Shown: positions 52,501 to 63,379 of the stretch, piece by piece
Numbering within the stretch: position 1 is the first letter of the stretch
Layout of the letters: every line of letters begins with the position of its first letter
DNA from: Apostichopus japonicus
Taxonomy: Eukaryota > Echinodermata > Holothuroidea > Aspidochirotida > Stichopodidae
Direction of reading: 5' to 3'
Assembly (NCBI RefSeq): GCF_037975245.1
Contig: NC_092578.1
Span: 9,280,359 to 9,344,358, forward strand
Length of the DNA: 64,000 bases
Made by a program: the position numbers and the translations under genes
The notes under the pieces: model-generated
What the model was told of the DNA's origin: nothing
Seen by the model: the letters and a program-made list of their open reading frames with translations, nothing else
Databases searched by the model: none

Positions 52501-53994
52501 AAAATATTTATGTACATGTATGTAAAAAGTTGTGGGAGCTAAGGATATAATTTGATGAATTCATATGTGACAATGAGTAAAGATTGTTAGTTCAATGTAT
52601 TATATTCACTACAATCCTGTACAAGCCGACAGGTCTTAAGTTACAGGATAGTCGATGTAACTATCATGATGCTGTACCAATTATGCACTTTATGAAATGT
52701 CATGAGTTTACCATGTAACAACAACAAGTAAGCCATACTTGAAGCGTGCTAGCAAGTCTTTCAATGTGTTCCTTACAATTTTAAGCAATGTGAAACCATC
52801 ACATATCTATTAATGATGGGCACGAATACAAGGAAATCCAGGCGACCAACAGAAAAAAAATGATTAACCAGTCCAAGCTGTTATTACACGGTTCTGAAAT
52901 TCTCGTAAAAATCATATAATCAAATTATAAGAAGTAAATATAAATATCCTGCCTTGCCAAATGAATCAGTTCACAGGTATAAATGACTTTGTTTACAGTC
53001 TTACCATGTACGTGACTAAAGGGCTGCATAACCTACATAAATAGTAACATTAGGCTTCTGCATGCCCCTACAATATACTATATAGGCAGAGTTGGGTTTA
53101 GGTTGAATGCGCAATTAACAGGTACCCGGGGGACTGACCGAAACAAGCAAACAGGTACCCAAGAGCAAATTTTGGACCCTTCCTATCACTAATAAAGTTA
53201 TCTCCAAATCATTGCTATCAAGTAACTTTTGTTACCCTAGATACCCTAGACTGTTATTTGTCTGTGTCCAATAAAGTAAAGAAAACAGAAATATCAGCAA
53301 ATTACCTTTTCTACTTCTCTAATTGTACTTGCATTAAGCTACAAGTTACATTTGCATTAAACCACAGCAAAGTATTTTAACTACTTTAAGTAAACTCTAG
53401 ATAAATTCCAATCTTTTTAAGTAAACTGTGCCATAGTAGATGCCCTGGTACATTACAGCGACATTATTTGCAAACATAGTGCCGTTATTGCTACAGTGGT
53501 TGCCCAGAATTCCTTCCAATTTTTATCAATGTGCTGTAGCCTACATGCTTTTAACATATTGCCAAAGCTAGATATGAACTAAAAATAGGATGAATACATC
53601 CCAAAATGAGAAAAATTTCTCTTTAAGGCATCATATTTTGACCCAGCATGCTACACCAGAGGTTATCATTGTAATTTTCTATGACTGGGTACCAGAGAAA
53701 AACATTAGCGTAGCCTAGATCCTCGGCGAAGTTACGTAACCTTTTTCGTATGGCCTAGTTGTGCGAAACTAATAGCATACCAAAGTGTTCGGATAACGGT
53801 AACAACTGGCCAAAGCCTTTGGTCTCTCTGTATGTAATAAACCTCGAATATGTTTTCAATTCATATTCTCTGATAATTCCATACGCATCGTCTGCCTTGG
53901 TAACAAAAAACAGCTTAGGAAATTGAGAGTTCAGTGATTTCTCATCAATTACGTTAGCATCTGATGTCAACACATCTTCCGAGTCTGACGCCAT
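45937..53994 (-). CDS. CARF-like: CARF-like (ALS2CR8 family) transcription factor
   Basis: CARF is a nuclear calcium-responsive transcription factor, and the invertebrate relatives share its N-terminal domain. Six exons, 53994-53781, 51922-51747, 49946-49848, 48571-48428, 47544-47321 and 46516-45937, join in frame at GT-AG sites to 478 residues. Family features in order: LFFVTKADDAYGIIREYELKTYSRFITY, then FDGVPYVLLGSKTMDCMYGPDR with paired Cys. A basic KKRKKRGESRKVDCPAQIYLREI block follows, then RKALEDDLDIGERRIYVALPRLRAHQGHSVG and a helical PRVRDKIFDMV segment. The last exon is low in complexity, with basic PPKKGHGSGPSKGRG and an acidic tail containing MKKRKLHDEMEEE. I chose the ATG at 53994 (MASDSED) because an acceptor at 54059 precedes it. 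DNA binding and calcium response are inferred from the family. Confidence 0.85.
46625..46690. repeat. GCATGAAAGAGTTGGA duplication
   Basis: Two copies, 27-28 bases apart, each followed by a long G run, in the last CARF-like intron. Confidence 0.8.
47321..47544 (-). CDS. CARF-like: CARF-like exon 5
   Basis: It runs from TTCAAG|GAAAGT to ATGCG|GTACGT, phase 0 in and phase 2 out. It reads ESEEKFPLDPRVRDKIFDMV, LFKDREPPPMTNRRYFPTTR and HCYQARLRMR. Confidence 0.88.
48428..48571 (-). CDS. CARF-like: CARF-like exon 4
   Basis: It runs from TTTTTTCAG|ATTCC to GGAAAA|GTAAGC, 48 codons, phase 0 both sides. The RRIYVALP...HQGHSVG segment is the best match to CARF. Confidence 0.9.
49278..49610. mobile_element. 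CATAGGCGTAGGAG MITE, copy 2
   Basis: Ends CATAGGCGTCGGAGCCC and complement CATTGGCGTAGGAGGTG. It is inverted relative to the copy at 42511 and shorter (333 bp). It lies in CARF-like intron 3. AATACAA stands at 49269-49275 and 49611-49617, a possible TSD with two extra bases at the left. Confidence 0.78.
49848..49946 (-). CDS. CARF-like: CARF-like exon 3
   Basis: It runs from CTCGACAG|GAACTA to TTTAAG|GTATTA, 33 codons. ELSKKRKKRGESRK then VDCPAQIYLREIHKFPEFK: a basic, nuclear-signal-like run beside the conserved DCPA motif. Too short to show as a long open frame. Confidence 0.9.
51747..51922 (-). CDS. CARF-like: CARF-like exon 2
   Basis: It runs from TTTTCACAG|GTCAAG to GATGGA|GTAAGC, phase 1 in and phase 0 out. 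It reads KFKRGHKILWNDGTEVTEK, IPFDGVPYVLLGSKTMDCMY and GPDRCKSLKAKKNLADG. Confidence 0.9.
53781..53994 (-). CDS. CARF-like: CARF-like exon 1 (coding)
   Basis: MASDSEDVLTSDANVIDEKS opens the protein. LFFVTKADDAYGIIREYELK follows, then TYSRFITYRETKGFGQ. The donor is TTTG|GTATGC, phase 1. The 5' UTR continues to an acceptor (TTTTTTTCACAG) at 54059. Confidence 0.85.
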
Positions 53995-54123
53995 TTTTCT
54001 GTAAGGTAGTACTGATCTAAAAGGAAGTTTTGTAAGCGTGACGTGTGTGCGTTTCAACCTGTGAAAAAAACATTTAAATCAGACAAAACACAAGTTGATT
54101 ACACACTGAGTACATATCCCTAC

Positions 54124-54290
54124 CTAATACTACAGAGCGTATTACACCAGCCCACATCTCCAATTCGAGTAATTGACCATATAATATGCCATGCTTTTTA
54201 AGAAAAGTCACCCAGGAAAGAACCTGGGCAGGAAAAACCAAACAACGAACCGACTGATCCGCTCTCAACCCCAGTCCCATTGCATCGAGA
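54124..54290 (-). other. Possible 5' leader exon or SINE fragment
   Basis: On the minus strand a donor-like ATTAG|GTAGGG at 54124 could splice to 54058. But TCACCCAGGAAAGAACCTGG nearby resembles 34736 and common SINE-like sequence, so this may be repeat material recruited as leader. Frame GQLLELEMWAGVIRSVV is open but unrecognised. Confidence 0.25.
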
Positions 54291-54297
54291 CTGTGTG

Positions 54298-55368
54298 CAT
54301 GGGCGGCGATCATGGGGGGGGGGGGGGGGGGGGGCGGTGGGACATGTCCCCCCCAATATTTTAGGTGGGGGATATAGTATGTAATATCCCCCCCCCCCAA
54401 TATTTGGTGGCATAGTTTTTTGTGTGGCTATAAATACAAAATAATGCGTGAGATTACTTTATCCAAATCATATTTGGCGGTGGCTAAAACTTCATCCAAC
54501 ACGTCCTGTATGAGGTAAATGACTCTTCGTGGTCGTTTCTGTGACCTGTGACCGTATATCATGTTGTCACTCATGATTATTATCATAATGTCTGTACATC
54601 TCTTGTGTATGAGTGTAAGTACGTACAATCATATATATGATCCACATCGATATGGGTTCACTGGCTTCCATTTGGCCTGTTTCCTACAAGATTTCTAACC
54701 GGAGGCGCGTAGCCAAGGGGGGGGGGCGTTCTGCCCCCCCCCCCTCGAGCATATTTTTTGTATATTTTTATGATATCGAAGTTTTATAGTAGCCGTTATA
54801 AGATATTTGTAATATTTGTACACCAATAAATTAACTGTGTCTGAATTTTCGAAAATTCCCTGACCAACATTCTTCATCATACTTCCCTCTACTCGTACAA
54901 TAATTGGCTTAAAACCTTGAAAAGTGGGGCTGACGGGTATTGTGGGCCGTTACGTAGTATTACCTACAAAAGCAATGATCCACAGGAGATGCGATGAGGT
55001 CGAACATGATGTGTGACTGGTGACAATCTTGAAAAAGGTTATGGATGAAAAAAAACTATTGGGAAAAACTTGGTTCTCATGCAAATGTGTACACCTGGTT
55101 GGTAATTTTCAAGCCCGAGAAGGGCCATTTCCGGTGATCTGAGGGGCTATCAAAACCAGAAATTGTCTTGTTCGCCGCGCGCCAACTAATGGTGGCGCTC
55201 CGCTTTGGTACTAATTCGCCCCCCCCCCCCCCGGGTTAGAAAATCCTGGATTGTATACAAAATATCACGAAGCGCGCGAAAACAATTTGGGGATGAAAGT
55301 TGCTACGCGCCTGCACCCAAGCAAATGCCCCCCCCCCCCCCAATATTTGAAACAAATCGCCGCCCCTG
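54298..55368. mobile_element. hAT-like element with 8-bp TSD, carrying a nested element
   Basis: ACTGTGTG is duplicated exactly at 54290-54297 and 55369-55376. The ends are CATGGGCGGCGATC and the complement CAGGGGCGGCGATT. The subterminal sequence is long G/C runs with CAATATTT. There is no transposase. A different TIR element occupies 54702-55313. Confidence 0.82.
54702..55313. mobile_element. Nested TIR element, GGCGCGTAGC family
   Basis: The left end is GAGGCGCGTAGC and the right end complements to CAGGCGCGTAGC. The length is about 612 bp. It shares the interior block GCGCGCCAACTAATGGTGGC with 28415-28804 and, reversed, with 42105-42140. No clean TSD. Confidence 0.7.
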
Positions 55369-55376
55369 ACTGTGTG

Positions 55377-57835
55377 ATCATCGTCAGGTGTATATCACGA
55401 TTCCCCTAGAAGCGGACGTACATTACGCTACACATACATATTTCACATAACGAACACTCGGCTAGCAACAACGGAGAATGGTACACAGACCGGCTTTTCA
55501 TGTCCTCGGTTCTGCATGCACACGTACACGGCAACGCGTTTTGCTACTTCAGTCCTGCGCACCCTATTGATTCTACGCATATATTTACATTGTCACCATT
55601 ATATACAGAAGGGATCAACCGCCTCTCCCACTTGCTATACCTCATTTCTCTTCGTTTACCTCCCCGCGTATTATTCACAAAGCCATCTCTATTGCAGAAA
55701 ATAATATTTGCAACTAAACACATGAACGCATGAAGAACTACGTCAGGATATACCAGCTCAATGAACCCGTATCTGGACTTGATCAAGCCTTCTTGAATAA
55801 ACATTGAACTCTGAACAGTCAGATGTGGAAATATTACCGCTGGGAAAGTTCTTCATAACTTGTTCATCTCTATCGCACTACTTAATGAGAATATGTAGGG
55901 CGAATTTTCCACATAATTATTGATGCAGAATAACGTTCGATTTCAGTCACGATCCATATTCAGATGTGCACATATTTACCGTTGGATATACAGGGTTTCT
56001 CCTTTCTCTTGTCAATCGATCCCATAAAACGATATCATCTGACAAGTCGTTATGCCAGCATGTTCTCCTACTTACTAAGCAACTATCGACTAATGGAGGC
56101 TAGGCGTTTCAACTGTACATCCAAATTATTCAAATTCATGGCGCAACTGTATAAGTTACATCCATCGTACTGCATATTAGTTAGTATATTGCTTTGAATA
56201 TAAAATACTTTGAAATGTAAACTGTTTTCACATGTTCAGGATCGTAGGCTTATATTTGAGGGCCTTTTTTGGACATAGACAAACATATTGTATATACATT
56301 CACTCCGTCTTTATGTGAACGTCAAAAAGTTGCAAAATACACAGTTAAATGTAAGTTTTCGACGATAAAGCGTTGTTATCAGCAAACTCATATATGGTGC
56401 ATATATGATTGGGGATTTGAATCAAAATGAATCACTGACAAAAGTGGCCGTCAAAATGATTTCCCTGCATGTACAGGAAGTTTGTCCAGTCTGCAGGAAT
56501 AATTTAAAGAATCATTTTAGAAAGAATTTTAGACTCGATATGTTATAGTCTAAGAAAAAAGAATCATTTGAGTGCTAGTTATATGTTCCTAATAGATGAA
56601 ACTATTCTAGTCTTTAAGAAAGACAGTCACCATCAAATATGATTTTTTTTTCTCTCGGAATGCTCATTTAAAGCTCCTTGAAGCGAGTCCCCTCCTTAGC
56701 GAAGGTTTTTAATTTTAATGTTAATCCATTGTTTGATCAATTCTGGTAACTCAATTACAACATTTTCTCATCCGTATGAGCAACATGGCATCCTGGGATG
56801 ACATTCAAAACATTGGGTCCTCGATATATTTGTCATAAATTATTATATTCAAGTCGTAGGAGACCATGAAAGTGTAATATTTTCCCAATTTGAGTTTTTC
56901 CTTACATATGAAGAACTGACCTATATATATGGTCTATGTAATTATTCTACGTAGTTAATTGAATCACCTCAGCTGTTTAAAAATGGCATTCTCATAAATT
57001 AAAAGTGTTATAGAAATACAACCTGGAATATATAGCAGTGGTTTTGAACATATCAAAATTAACTTTGCGTCTTAAGGTCAACCTTTGAATGAAATCCCAC
57101 TCGTTATCCGGGCCGTCAATTCACTCTTTATTCCATATTTGTATTATTACAGTACCCAATTCATTGGAAAGTTGGATTAGGGCTCCAAGGAGGAGAGGAG
57201 CAGCAAAGACCCATGTCCTACTGAAACACGAGGAAAGATATAGGTCTCAATATTCGCTAGACAGTTTATAGGAATATAGCGCCACCTTTTAATGTTTTTT
57301 TTTTTGCACCGCATCATCGGGAAATTGAGACAGAATGACGTATGCTTGAGACTGTCTGTCTGATTATGTGAGTACGAAAAATAATTGGAAACAAGACACA
57401 CAACGACAATTCGATTGACATTCTAGGTTTTTATGGGGTATGCCGATATAAGAAATACATACAAAATCGTCTTCAGTAAGTACACAATTCTTTCGTCGAT
57501 GGGAAGAATCAATAAAGTGCAGTCGATAATAACCTACATTCATCCAGTTTCTTATTAAAAGATATATGAGTCAGTCCGTATATATATGAGCTGAATGTTA
57601 GACAAATTGAACATGGATTGTTGAATTAGTTATATACATTCAAAGTGCGTAGATTGCTCACAATTAAAGCAGTAGGTTGCAAGCAATTTCACCACATTCA
57701 CCACACAGTCGGACTATATATGTTACTCCATACTCGAATGTACTTACTGGCATAAAAGTACCTACCTACAATACCGGTATCCATCCTCTCTCCGGTAAGG
57801 GAGTAGCCATTGAGATGGCAACTCCCTGATCTGAT
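55377..57835. other. No gene seen
   Basis: Several short open frames without domain character. 55490-55800 is CpG-richer and could be regulatory. Confidence 0.4.
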
Positions 57836-58294
57836 ATGGCCCCATCAGTTTCAATGCATATAGACGTGACGTACCTGATGACTTTCTTCTTTATTTATTT
57901 ATTAACATACATTAGGCCATCGAGACTGCAGCTTATCAAATATATGTCATCAAGGGTAAACTTAACGCCCATTCTCCTCAGTGTATTTGCAAATAAAGAT
58001 GAAATCATTAATTGTGTTTGGATAAAATACATAATGAGGGGAAAGTTAAGACTAGTGTGTCATCATTATCACATTAGAGTTGTACCCAGACATGACGACG
58101 TTCAAAGCTGCGACATTCTGATATTGACATTAACTAGATTTACAGGCGATAGTTTTGCGAGCGACTTGACTCAGTATCGTTTATTCAGTATCGTCTCCAA
58201 TTTTCTGCTTATATCCGTAGACTACACAAGCAAAGTCCTTTCATTTTCTTCAGCCACTGAAATACTAGATAGCGATAAGGGTATATCTTTTTAA
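57836..58294 (+). CDS. Unrecognised 152-codon open frame
   Basis: One uninterrupted frame with a hydrophobic start (YLMTFFFIYLLTYI). No motif or splice context. AT-rich composition makes chance plausible. It ends 125 bases before the CAP exon. Confidence 0.15.
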   Translation: MAPSVSMHIDVTYLMTFFFIYLLTYIRPSRLQLIKYMSSRVNLTPILLSVFANKDEIINCVWIKYIMRGKLRLVCHHYHIRVVPRHDDVQSCDILILTLTRFTGDSFASDLTQYRLFSIVSNFLLISVDYTSKVLSFSSATEILDSDKGISF

Positions 58295-58418
58295 CTGCAG
58301 ACCGAAATTGTGCAGGAAAAACGCAGCAACAATCAAATGAATTTGAAGAAATAATTAGAAGTATCATTAGACCGAAATTGGACAGCAGAAGAGACGAGAT
58401 TTTCTTGACACGGTTACC

Positions 58419-58571
58419 ATGATGGCTCGACGGACATTTCTGTTTATCATTTGTGCCTTTTATGTGGCTTGTGTAGAATGCACTTTCTTCTCAGACCAGG
58501 AAAAGGAAGAATTCGTTCGTGTTCACAACGATAAACGATTGCAAGCCCTGTCCAGTGATATGGAATATATG
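58419..58571 (+). CDS. CAP superfamily secreted protein, first exon
   Basis: MMARRTFLFIICAFYVACVEC is a good signal peptide (short basic start, hydrophobic core, Ala/Cys near the cut). FFSDQEKEEFVRVHNDKR then matches the opening helix of CAP/SCP domains (E...F...HN..R). The exon ends in phase 0 at ATATG|GTAAGC, a usual position before the W(D/N) strand of CAP genes. The catalytic-like His and Glu of the domain should be in later exons, which I cannot find in the window. The second ATG (58422) may be the used start. CAP proteins are extracellular, and function varies. Confidence 0.65.
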
Positions 58572-59228
58572 GTAAGCTATAGGCAGCTTACAGGCGTATA
58601 GTTCTGTCTGTAATCCGTATAACAGTGTAGGGACTGTAACATGAACATTGCTAGTATATACCGGAAGTCCCTAACATGTGTGCATGATTTGGTAGTCTGT
58701 AAAGGTTCCTCGCAGAACTTTTGCAACCAGAGGGCAAAGAGAGGGAAAATGAAAAGAATCGGGCGATTGGAGGGGGTTGGAGATGGCGGGCGCCCGGGCG
58801 AAAAGGTCGTTGGGTACGGGCGGAAAGGTGGCCGGCTGGGGAAGGGGGGGGGGGCTTAAACTCTTACATGGCAAAGCGGTACTTTGAAATTCCTTCTTTT
58901 TTTCAACAATAAGATACTTCCTTATTACAATTTTCTTTTTCTTTTTTTCAATAAAAGGACACATTTTTTTATTAAAAATATTGGAAGAAAGGTATATATA
59001 CTTCGATCTTTAATAGGAACTTGAAGGGCACTTCTAGTTTACGCAAAAAAGGGCACTTTGAAGGTTTTTTTCTGAAAATCTCCTCCCTTCTTCAGTACCC
59101 CCTCCCGGCACCCCCACGACTCATCAAAACTAAGGGGCCGTTTAAGTGATTACACGAAATGTTGCAATACATGTGTACAATAACATCGGTCTGGTTTTAA
59201 CTGGCGATGTGAAAGTACACTGTAAATT
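58572..59228. other. Intron-like, with purine-rich low-complexity DNA
   Basis: 58720-58860 is G/A-rich with GGCGGGCGCCCGGGCG. Probably a transposon remnant. No exon seen. Confidence 0.35.
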
Positions 59229-59229
59229 T

Positions 59230-59400
59230 TAATTAGTCATATACACATGCCAAAATGGTCAAATGACTAATTTTGCATTAGTCAAAATTTTTGACTAATT
59301 TCATCAGTCATATGACTAATTAAAATGGCTAAAGACCAATGAAAGTTAGTCATTGTCCAAAATAGTGACGAAGCATAATTAGTCAATGGGAATCACGAAA
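59230..59400. repeat. TTAGTCA/TGACTAA palindromic cluster
   Basis: Seven TTAGTCA-type words on both strands, including ATTAGTCAAAATTTTTGAC (arms pair) and AGTCATATGACT. An eighth is at 59698. TGACTAA is an AP-1/Maf-like half-site variant. Confidence 0.7.
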
Positions 59401-59779
59401 TTTGATTTCAAAGCTTTATTTGTTATTTTTGGTCTTCAAGGTTTTTTGTTATTTACTTACAAACAACTTCCGCGCCACCTTATGGATGAATTAAAACATT
59501 GTTTATAAAATCACCAATAATTAAAAACCCAAGGAATAATGGGTATGCTATTTAACATTTTTCGGTTAAGTGTAAACTCTAAGACGTCATAAGAAAAATG
59601 TCCACTAATTTTGGGGGAGAATTGATAATTACTTATAGCAAAAACTTAATTAGGTTAAGGCGATATTCCAGCACCGGTACTAAAACGTCTTCGTCATTTG
59701 ACTAATTTAGAATTCACAAATGACGTCAGATATACGTAGCCGCGCGTGCGCACTCTGCAAGCGCCAGGCCTCTAGCTCT

Positions 59780-59851
59780 TGATGATTCCGACGCCATATT
59801 TGATACTGCAGTAAGAAATTCTGGAGCCGAGAAAATGTCTGCAATCGCAAG
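59780..59851 (+). promoter_or_regulatory. Candidate first exon/transcription start region
   Basis: GACGCCATATTTGATACTGC and an ATG at 59835 (MSAIA) precede the donor-like CAAG|GTGGGT. The local sequence is CpG-rich (CGCGCGTGCGC at 59740). The short frame does not continue into the later candidate exons, so it may be leader. Confidence 0.3.
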
Positions 59852-61218
59852 GTGGGTGTATCTTATTACTTTACTAAGTTGTGATTTAATTGCAAGTTAT
59901 TCTTTATTTAGTATTTTAGAATAGATAGTTAAATTGATGACAAGTAAATTACCAGTTTTTAGTTCTGCTTAGCAACAACGAACGTTGGTCGTTCTAGCCT
60001 AACGTTATGCCATATGCATGATATGTGCAGGATACCTCATACTCATAGGCCTAACGTTATTCAATAGGCTATGATGTGCACAAAAATTTATCTGTGTTTA
60101 TTTCTGTAAAGTTCATTCTCAGAACCATTAAATGTTAACCTGAGTAGGGCTTAGCTTATTTACTGTTCAAATCGATGAAATTGTCTGACTGAAAGTAACG
60201 GTGAGCAACGTTATAACTACGGTGGTCGGCACTAGGCGGGCCCGACCAGCACGGAGGATTTCCGCCCACCACTCCGGATGAAAAACACTGCTGCCGACCG
60301 GCACTAATTTCATTAAAAAAAACTGCTTAAAACGTAGCTATTTGTGAATAAAAGTGTTACTTGCATTAATATTTAAGTCCTTAATCTTGTTTATTTGCAA
60401 TTGTACAAGAATCATGTTTTGCAAGGACAATTTTCCTGAATGTTGAAGGTTTATACAATCTAAAAAAACTGACACCAAATCACAATCTAACTTCTTGTAC
60501 ACGTGCACATTAGCGTGAACCAGAGCCTAACATACAGGAAGGCTATAACCCTACTTGTGAAGAACAGGACCTAAACTCCCTAGCTAGGTGAAAAAAAAAT
60601 CGGTTTGCTGTAGGGCAGTTTTCGCACTCCAGCATATCTGTACTTTTTTTTAGCCAGCTAGAGCGTAAACATCCCTTTTCATATCATGTATCACTGGATT
60701 GGGGGTTTACAGCAATTGGTCATGTTTTCTCGAAAGGTTGTATTACAATAACGTTTCTGGGAAAGTTTGTCCAATACACGTGTCATGATCATACTGGGGC
60801 TGAGCTATACAGCAGCTTGAAGGTCCCCTGCTTCATACACTGCAATACGATGTGGTGAATTGAACTGAAACTGTTTCGCAAATAAGCTTGCATACAATTT
60901 TCACCGAATAGTCACTTATATCTCTAACCCTATGGCAGCCCAACAACACACTAGGTCAATGGGGGAAATCAAGCCTAACCATGTGTTTATTCGCCGAACC
61001 TGTGACGCAGTAGGCTGGCACTAAAATTTTCCATGGTTTAGAGGGCTGTACTACTATTATGCAGATATTAACGTTATGGTCAATGGTCTTTGTAGTTAGC
61101 ATATATGTGTGGCGAAGCTTAATAGTTTTGTTTGACTTTTGGTATGTCAACATGGGTTTTCTCTAGTTCTTGGGGCATATTTTTAATGCAAATGGCTAAT
61201 TCACATTTTCAATTGTAG

Positions 61219-61263
61219 TTGCGTACCACTCGTTGAACAAGGCTAACAATGTACAAGGCGCAG
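61219..61263 (+). CDS. Candidate small exon
   Basis: It runs from TTCAATTGTAG|TTGCG to GCGCAG|GTAAAG. The frame AYHSLNKANNVQGA is open and joins 62202 in phase. Unrecognised. Confidence 0.25.
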
Positions 61264-62201
61264 GTAAAGGCTATACTTATGTGCTGTTTTTATCAGACTT
61301 TCGAGTAGCCCATTGTCACAATCGTGGCTAAGAAATTTTATTTATGAGGTTTGATAACATGGAAGATTTGCAAGAATTATATATAGTATTGACTCTCGGA
61401 CATTTGGTAGTGGCGGATTTTAGTGTATAAGGCAATTGTATTAATGTTTTGAGGGAGATAACATTGGGCTATATTTCATTAAAAAATGACAGATTTCTAC
61501 AGTTTCGAGTGAAATTCAATAAACCAATGCGAATTGTATCCATCGATATTTGGATTAGTCTCATTCTGTTGGTGTATGTAAGAAACAAAAAGTGAATTCA
61601 TCAATCCCATTAACGCATTTGAAAATCAAGGGCACTACGGTCAATGGCAGGTCGTTCCTACTAGGCAGAAACCGTACTGAGCCCTATATTTGTTATCCAA
61701 AATTTAAATTCTTTTAAAGTATTATATACTTTTTTGGGTCAACTATGCTCTTTATACTTTTTTTGGCAATTGCACTTTTTATGCCAATTAAGATCTCTAG
61801 TGATGTCAAGAGTGAAGAATTCCTAAACACTTCCTGATAAATTTGAATTTTTTAGTGATTTTTCAGAATGCTGTTGGGTGTGATCATGTTGAGTGCCAAA
61901 TCATGCCATAGTAATGACTGTTTCTGCCTTCATGATATTGTTGGGAAATGTCATTGATATAATGGCTTCGAATAAGGAGAAATTACATGACTGAACAGCA
62001 TTGGCAATTTGGCACTCAGACTGTGACACCCCAGAAATATTGAAATTTTAGCTGCTCCTGCACTAACACCCACTAGAAGTAACCATATTCAACTTGATTT
62101 TTTCCCTCACAACCAATAATGTAAATATCAGTGATTGGTGTGCAAGTAGGTTTATTTGTCAAACCCTGAAATTGATATTTCTGTATATTTATTTCCAACA
62201 G

Positions 62202-62366
62202 GTATGCAAAGAAGAGGGCATCCTGATTTGTTTATAGCTCCATGGTTGTAGGAAGGTCTTATGAAGTATGGCAAATCTGTACTTAAGGTGTGCCAGTCGA
62301 TGAAGAGAAAGGATGAGGTCTTTTCCTGGGTAGTTGATGAGATGCAAGGGCAACGAGATGAGCAGA
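62202..62366 (+). pseudogene. Candidate exon with one in-frame TAG
   Basis: The acceptor is ATTTCCAACAG and the donor is AGCAGA|GTAAGA. The frame reads MQRRGHPDLFIAPWL, TAG (62249-62251), then EGLMKYGKSVLKVCQSMKRK and DEVFSWVVDEMQG. The same frame continues in the exon at 63284. TTGTAG|GAAGG is itself acceptor-like, so the exon could start there and avoid the stop. Confidence 0.35.
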
Positions 62367-63283
62367 GTAAGAAGGGTACATTCCATTATTTGGTTATTTA
62401 TTAATATACAGTGAGGAAGTGTTGAATGACTTATCTCTTTGATTTAATAGAGCTCAAGTCGGGAATGGTTTAAAGATTCAGGTAACATGGAATTAGAGGA
62501 GGGACTTAACCTTAGATGTAATGTTGCACGGTTAACCAGTATTTGAAAAAAAAGTATTGGTAATTACCAGTTCAAGCAAGGTACGATACCACAAAAATGA
62601 AAGGACCGAAGTACCATCAGTGGCTATACTTATGAAATAGTGTAACTGGTGATAGCATGTATTACACATACCCTATATCACATAGTTCTGAAGACAAAGT
62701 ATGTAGCTTATTTATCTTTTTTGGGAACTCAAGTATTTCTGTGAAAACACTGTATTATCGGGTGCCATTTTTGTCAGTACAACTAGTACTTGTTTTCAAC
62801 AGTACCATGCAATTTCACTCAGATGGGTTCATCAGCACGAAAGCAAGCATCAAATAGTGGATCCTAAATAATTGAAGCAGACATTTTGCCTGTCATGTTT
62901 ATGACACACATGTTTATGATTGCTTGTGTGGTGCTTCCCGGGTCAGTAGTAAAAGGAATCCTGATCAATGAAGGGAGACTATTTTGCTGTCATTTTGTAC
63001 AGGTTATATCAGCAGAGCTCTCACAAGGTTTATAATAGTTACATTGTTATGAATTGCAATTAAGTCCTGGTAGGAGCCATGTTGTGAATTCGTATGAAGT
63101 CCACGAAGCGGCTATCCTGAGGTTTGTCCGATTTAACAAGAACACAAGGTGCTGCAGAACAATAAAGACGAAGCGTTATTCAGAAACATTAAAATTTCAA
63201 TGTATAAGAGAAGTAATCAACTTTATGTGGGTATCACTGTCATTGTACACATCTAATTATAATTCTTTTTATTTTGTCAACAG

Positions 63284-63368
63284 ATGCCACTGCTGTAGCG
63301 GCTGTGCTTGGTATTCCATTGCTGTTGAAGGAGAAAATAAAAAGCTTCCTGATATTGCTGATGAAAGT
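63284..63368 (+). CDS. Candidate exon joined to 62202-62366
   Basis: It runs from TTTTGTCAACAG|ATGCC to GAAAGT|GTAAGG. In the joined frame it reads NATAVAAVLGIPLLLKEKIK then SFLILLMK. Protein-like but not recognised. The gene would continue past the window. Confidence 0.35.
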
Positions 63369-63379
63369 GTAAGGACATA

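Noticed and set aside
54074-54413. Pro-rich minus-strand frames
   Set aside because: Poly-Pro comes from the G/C run of the hAT-like terminus. Only the part after 54290 could be leader sequence.
58671-58964. Overlapping frames on both strands in purine-rich DNA
   Set aside because: Low-complexity composition explains the lack of stops. They lie in the presumed CAP intron.
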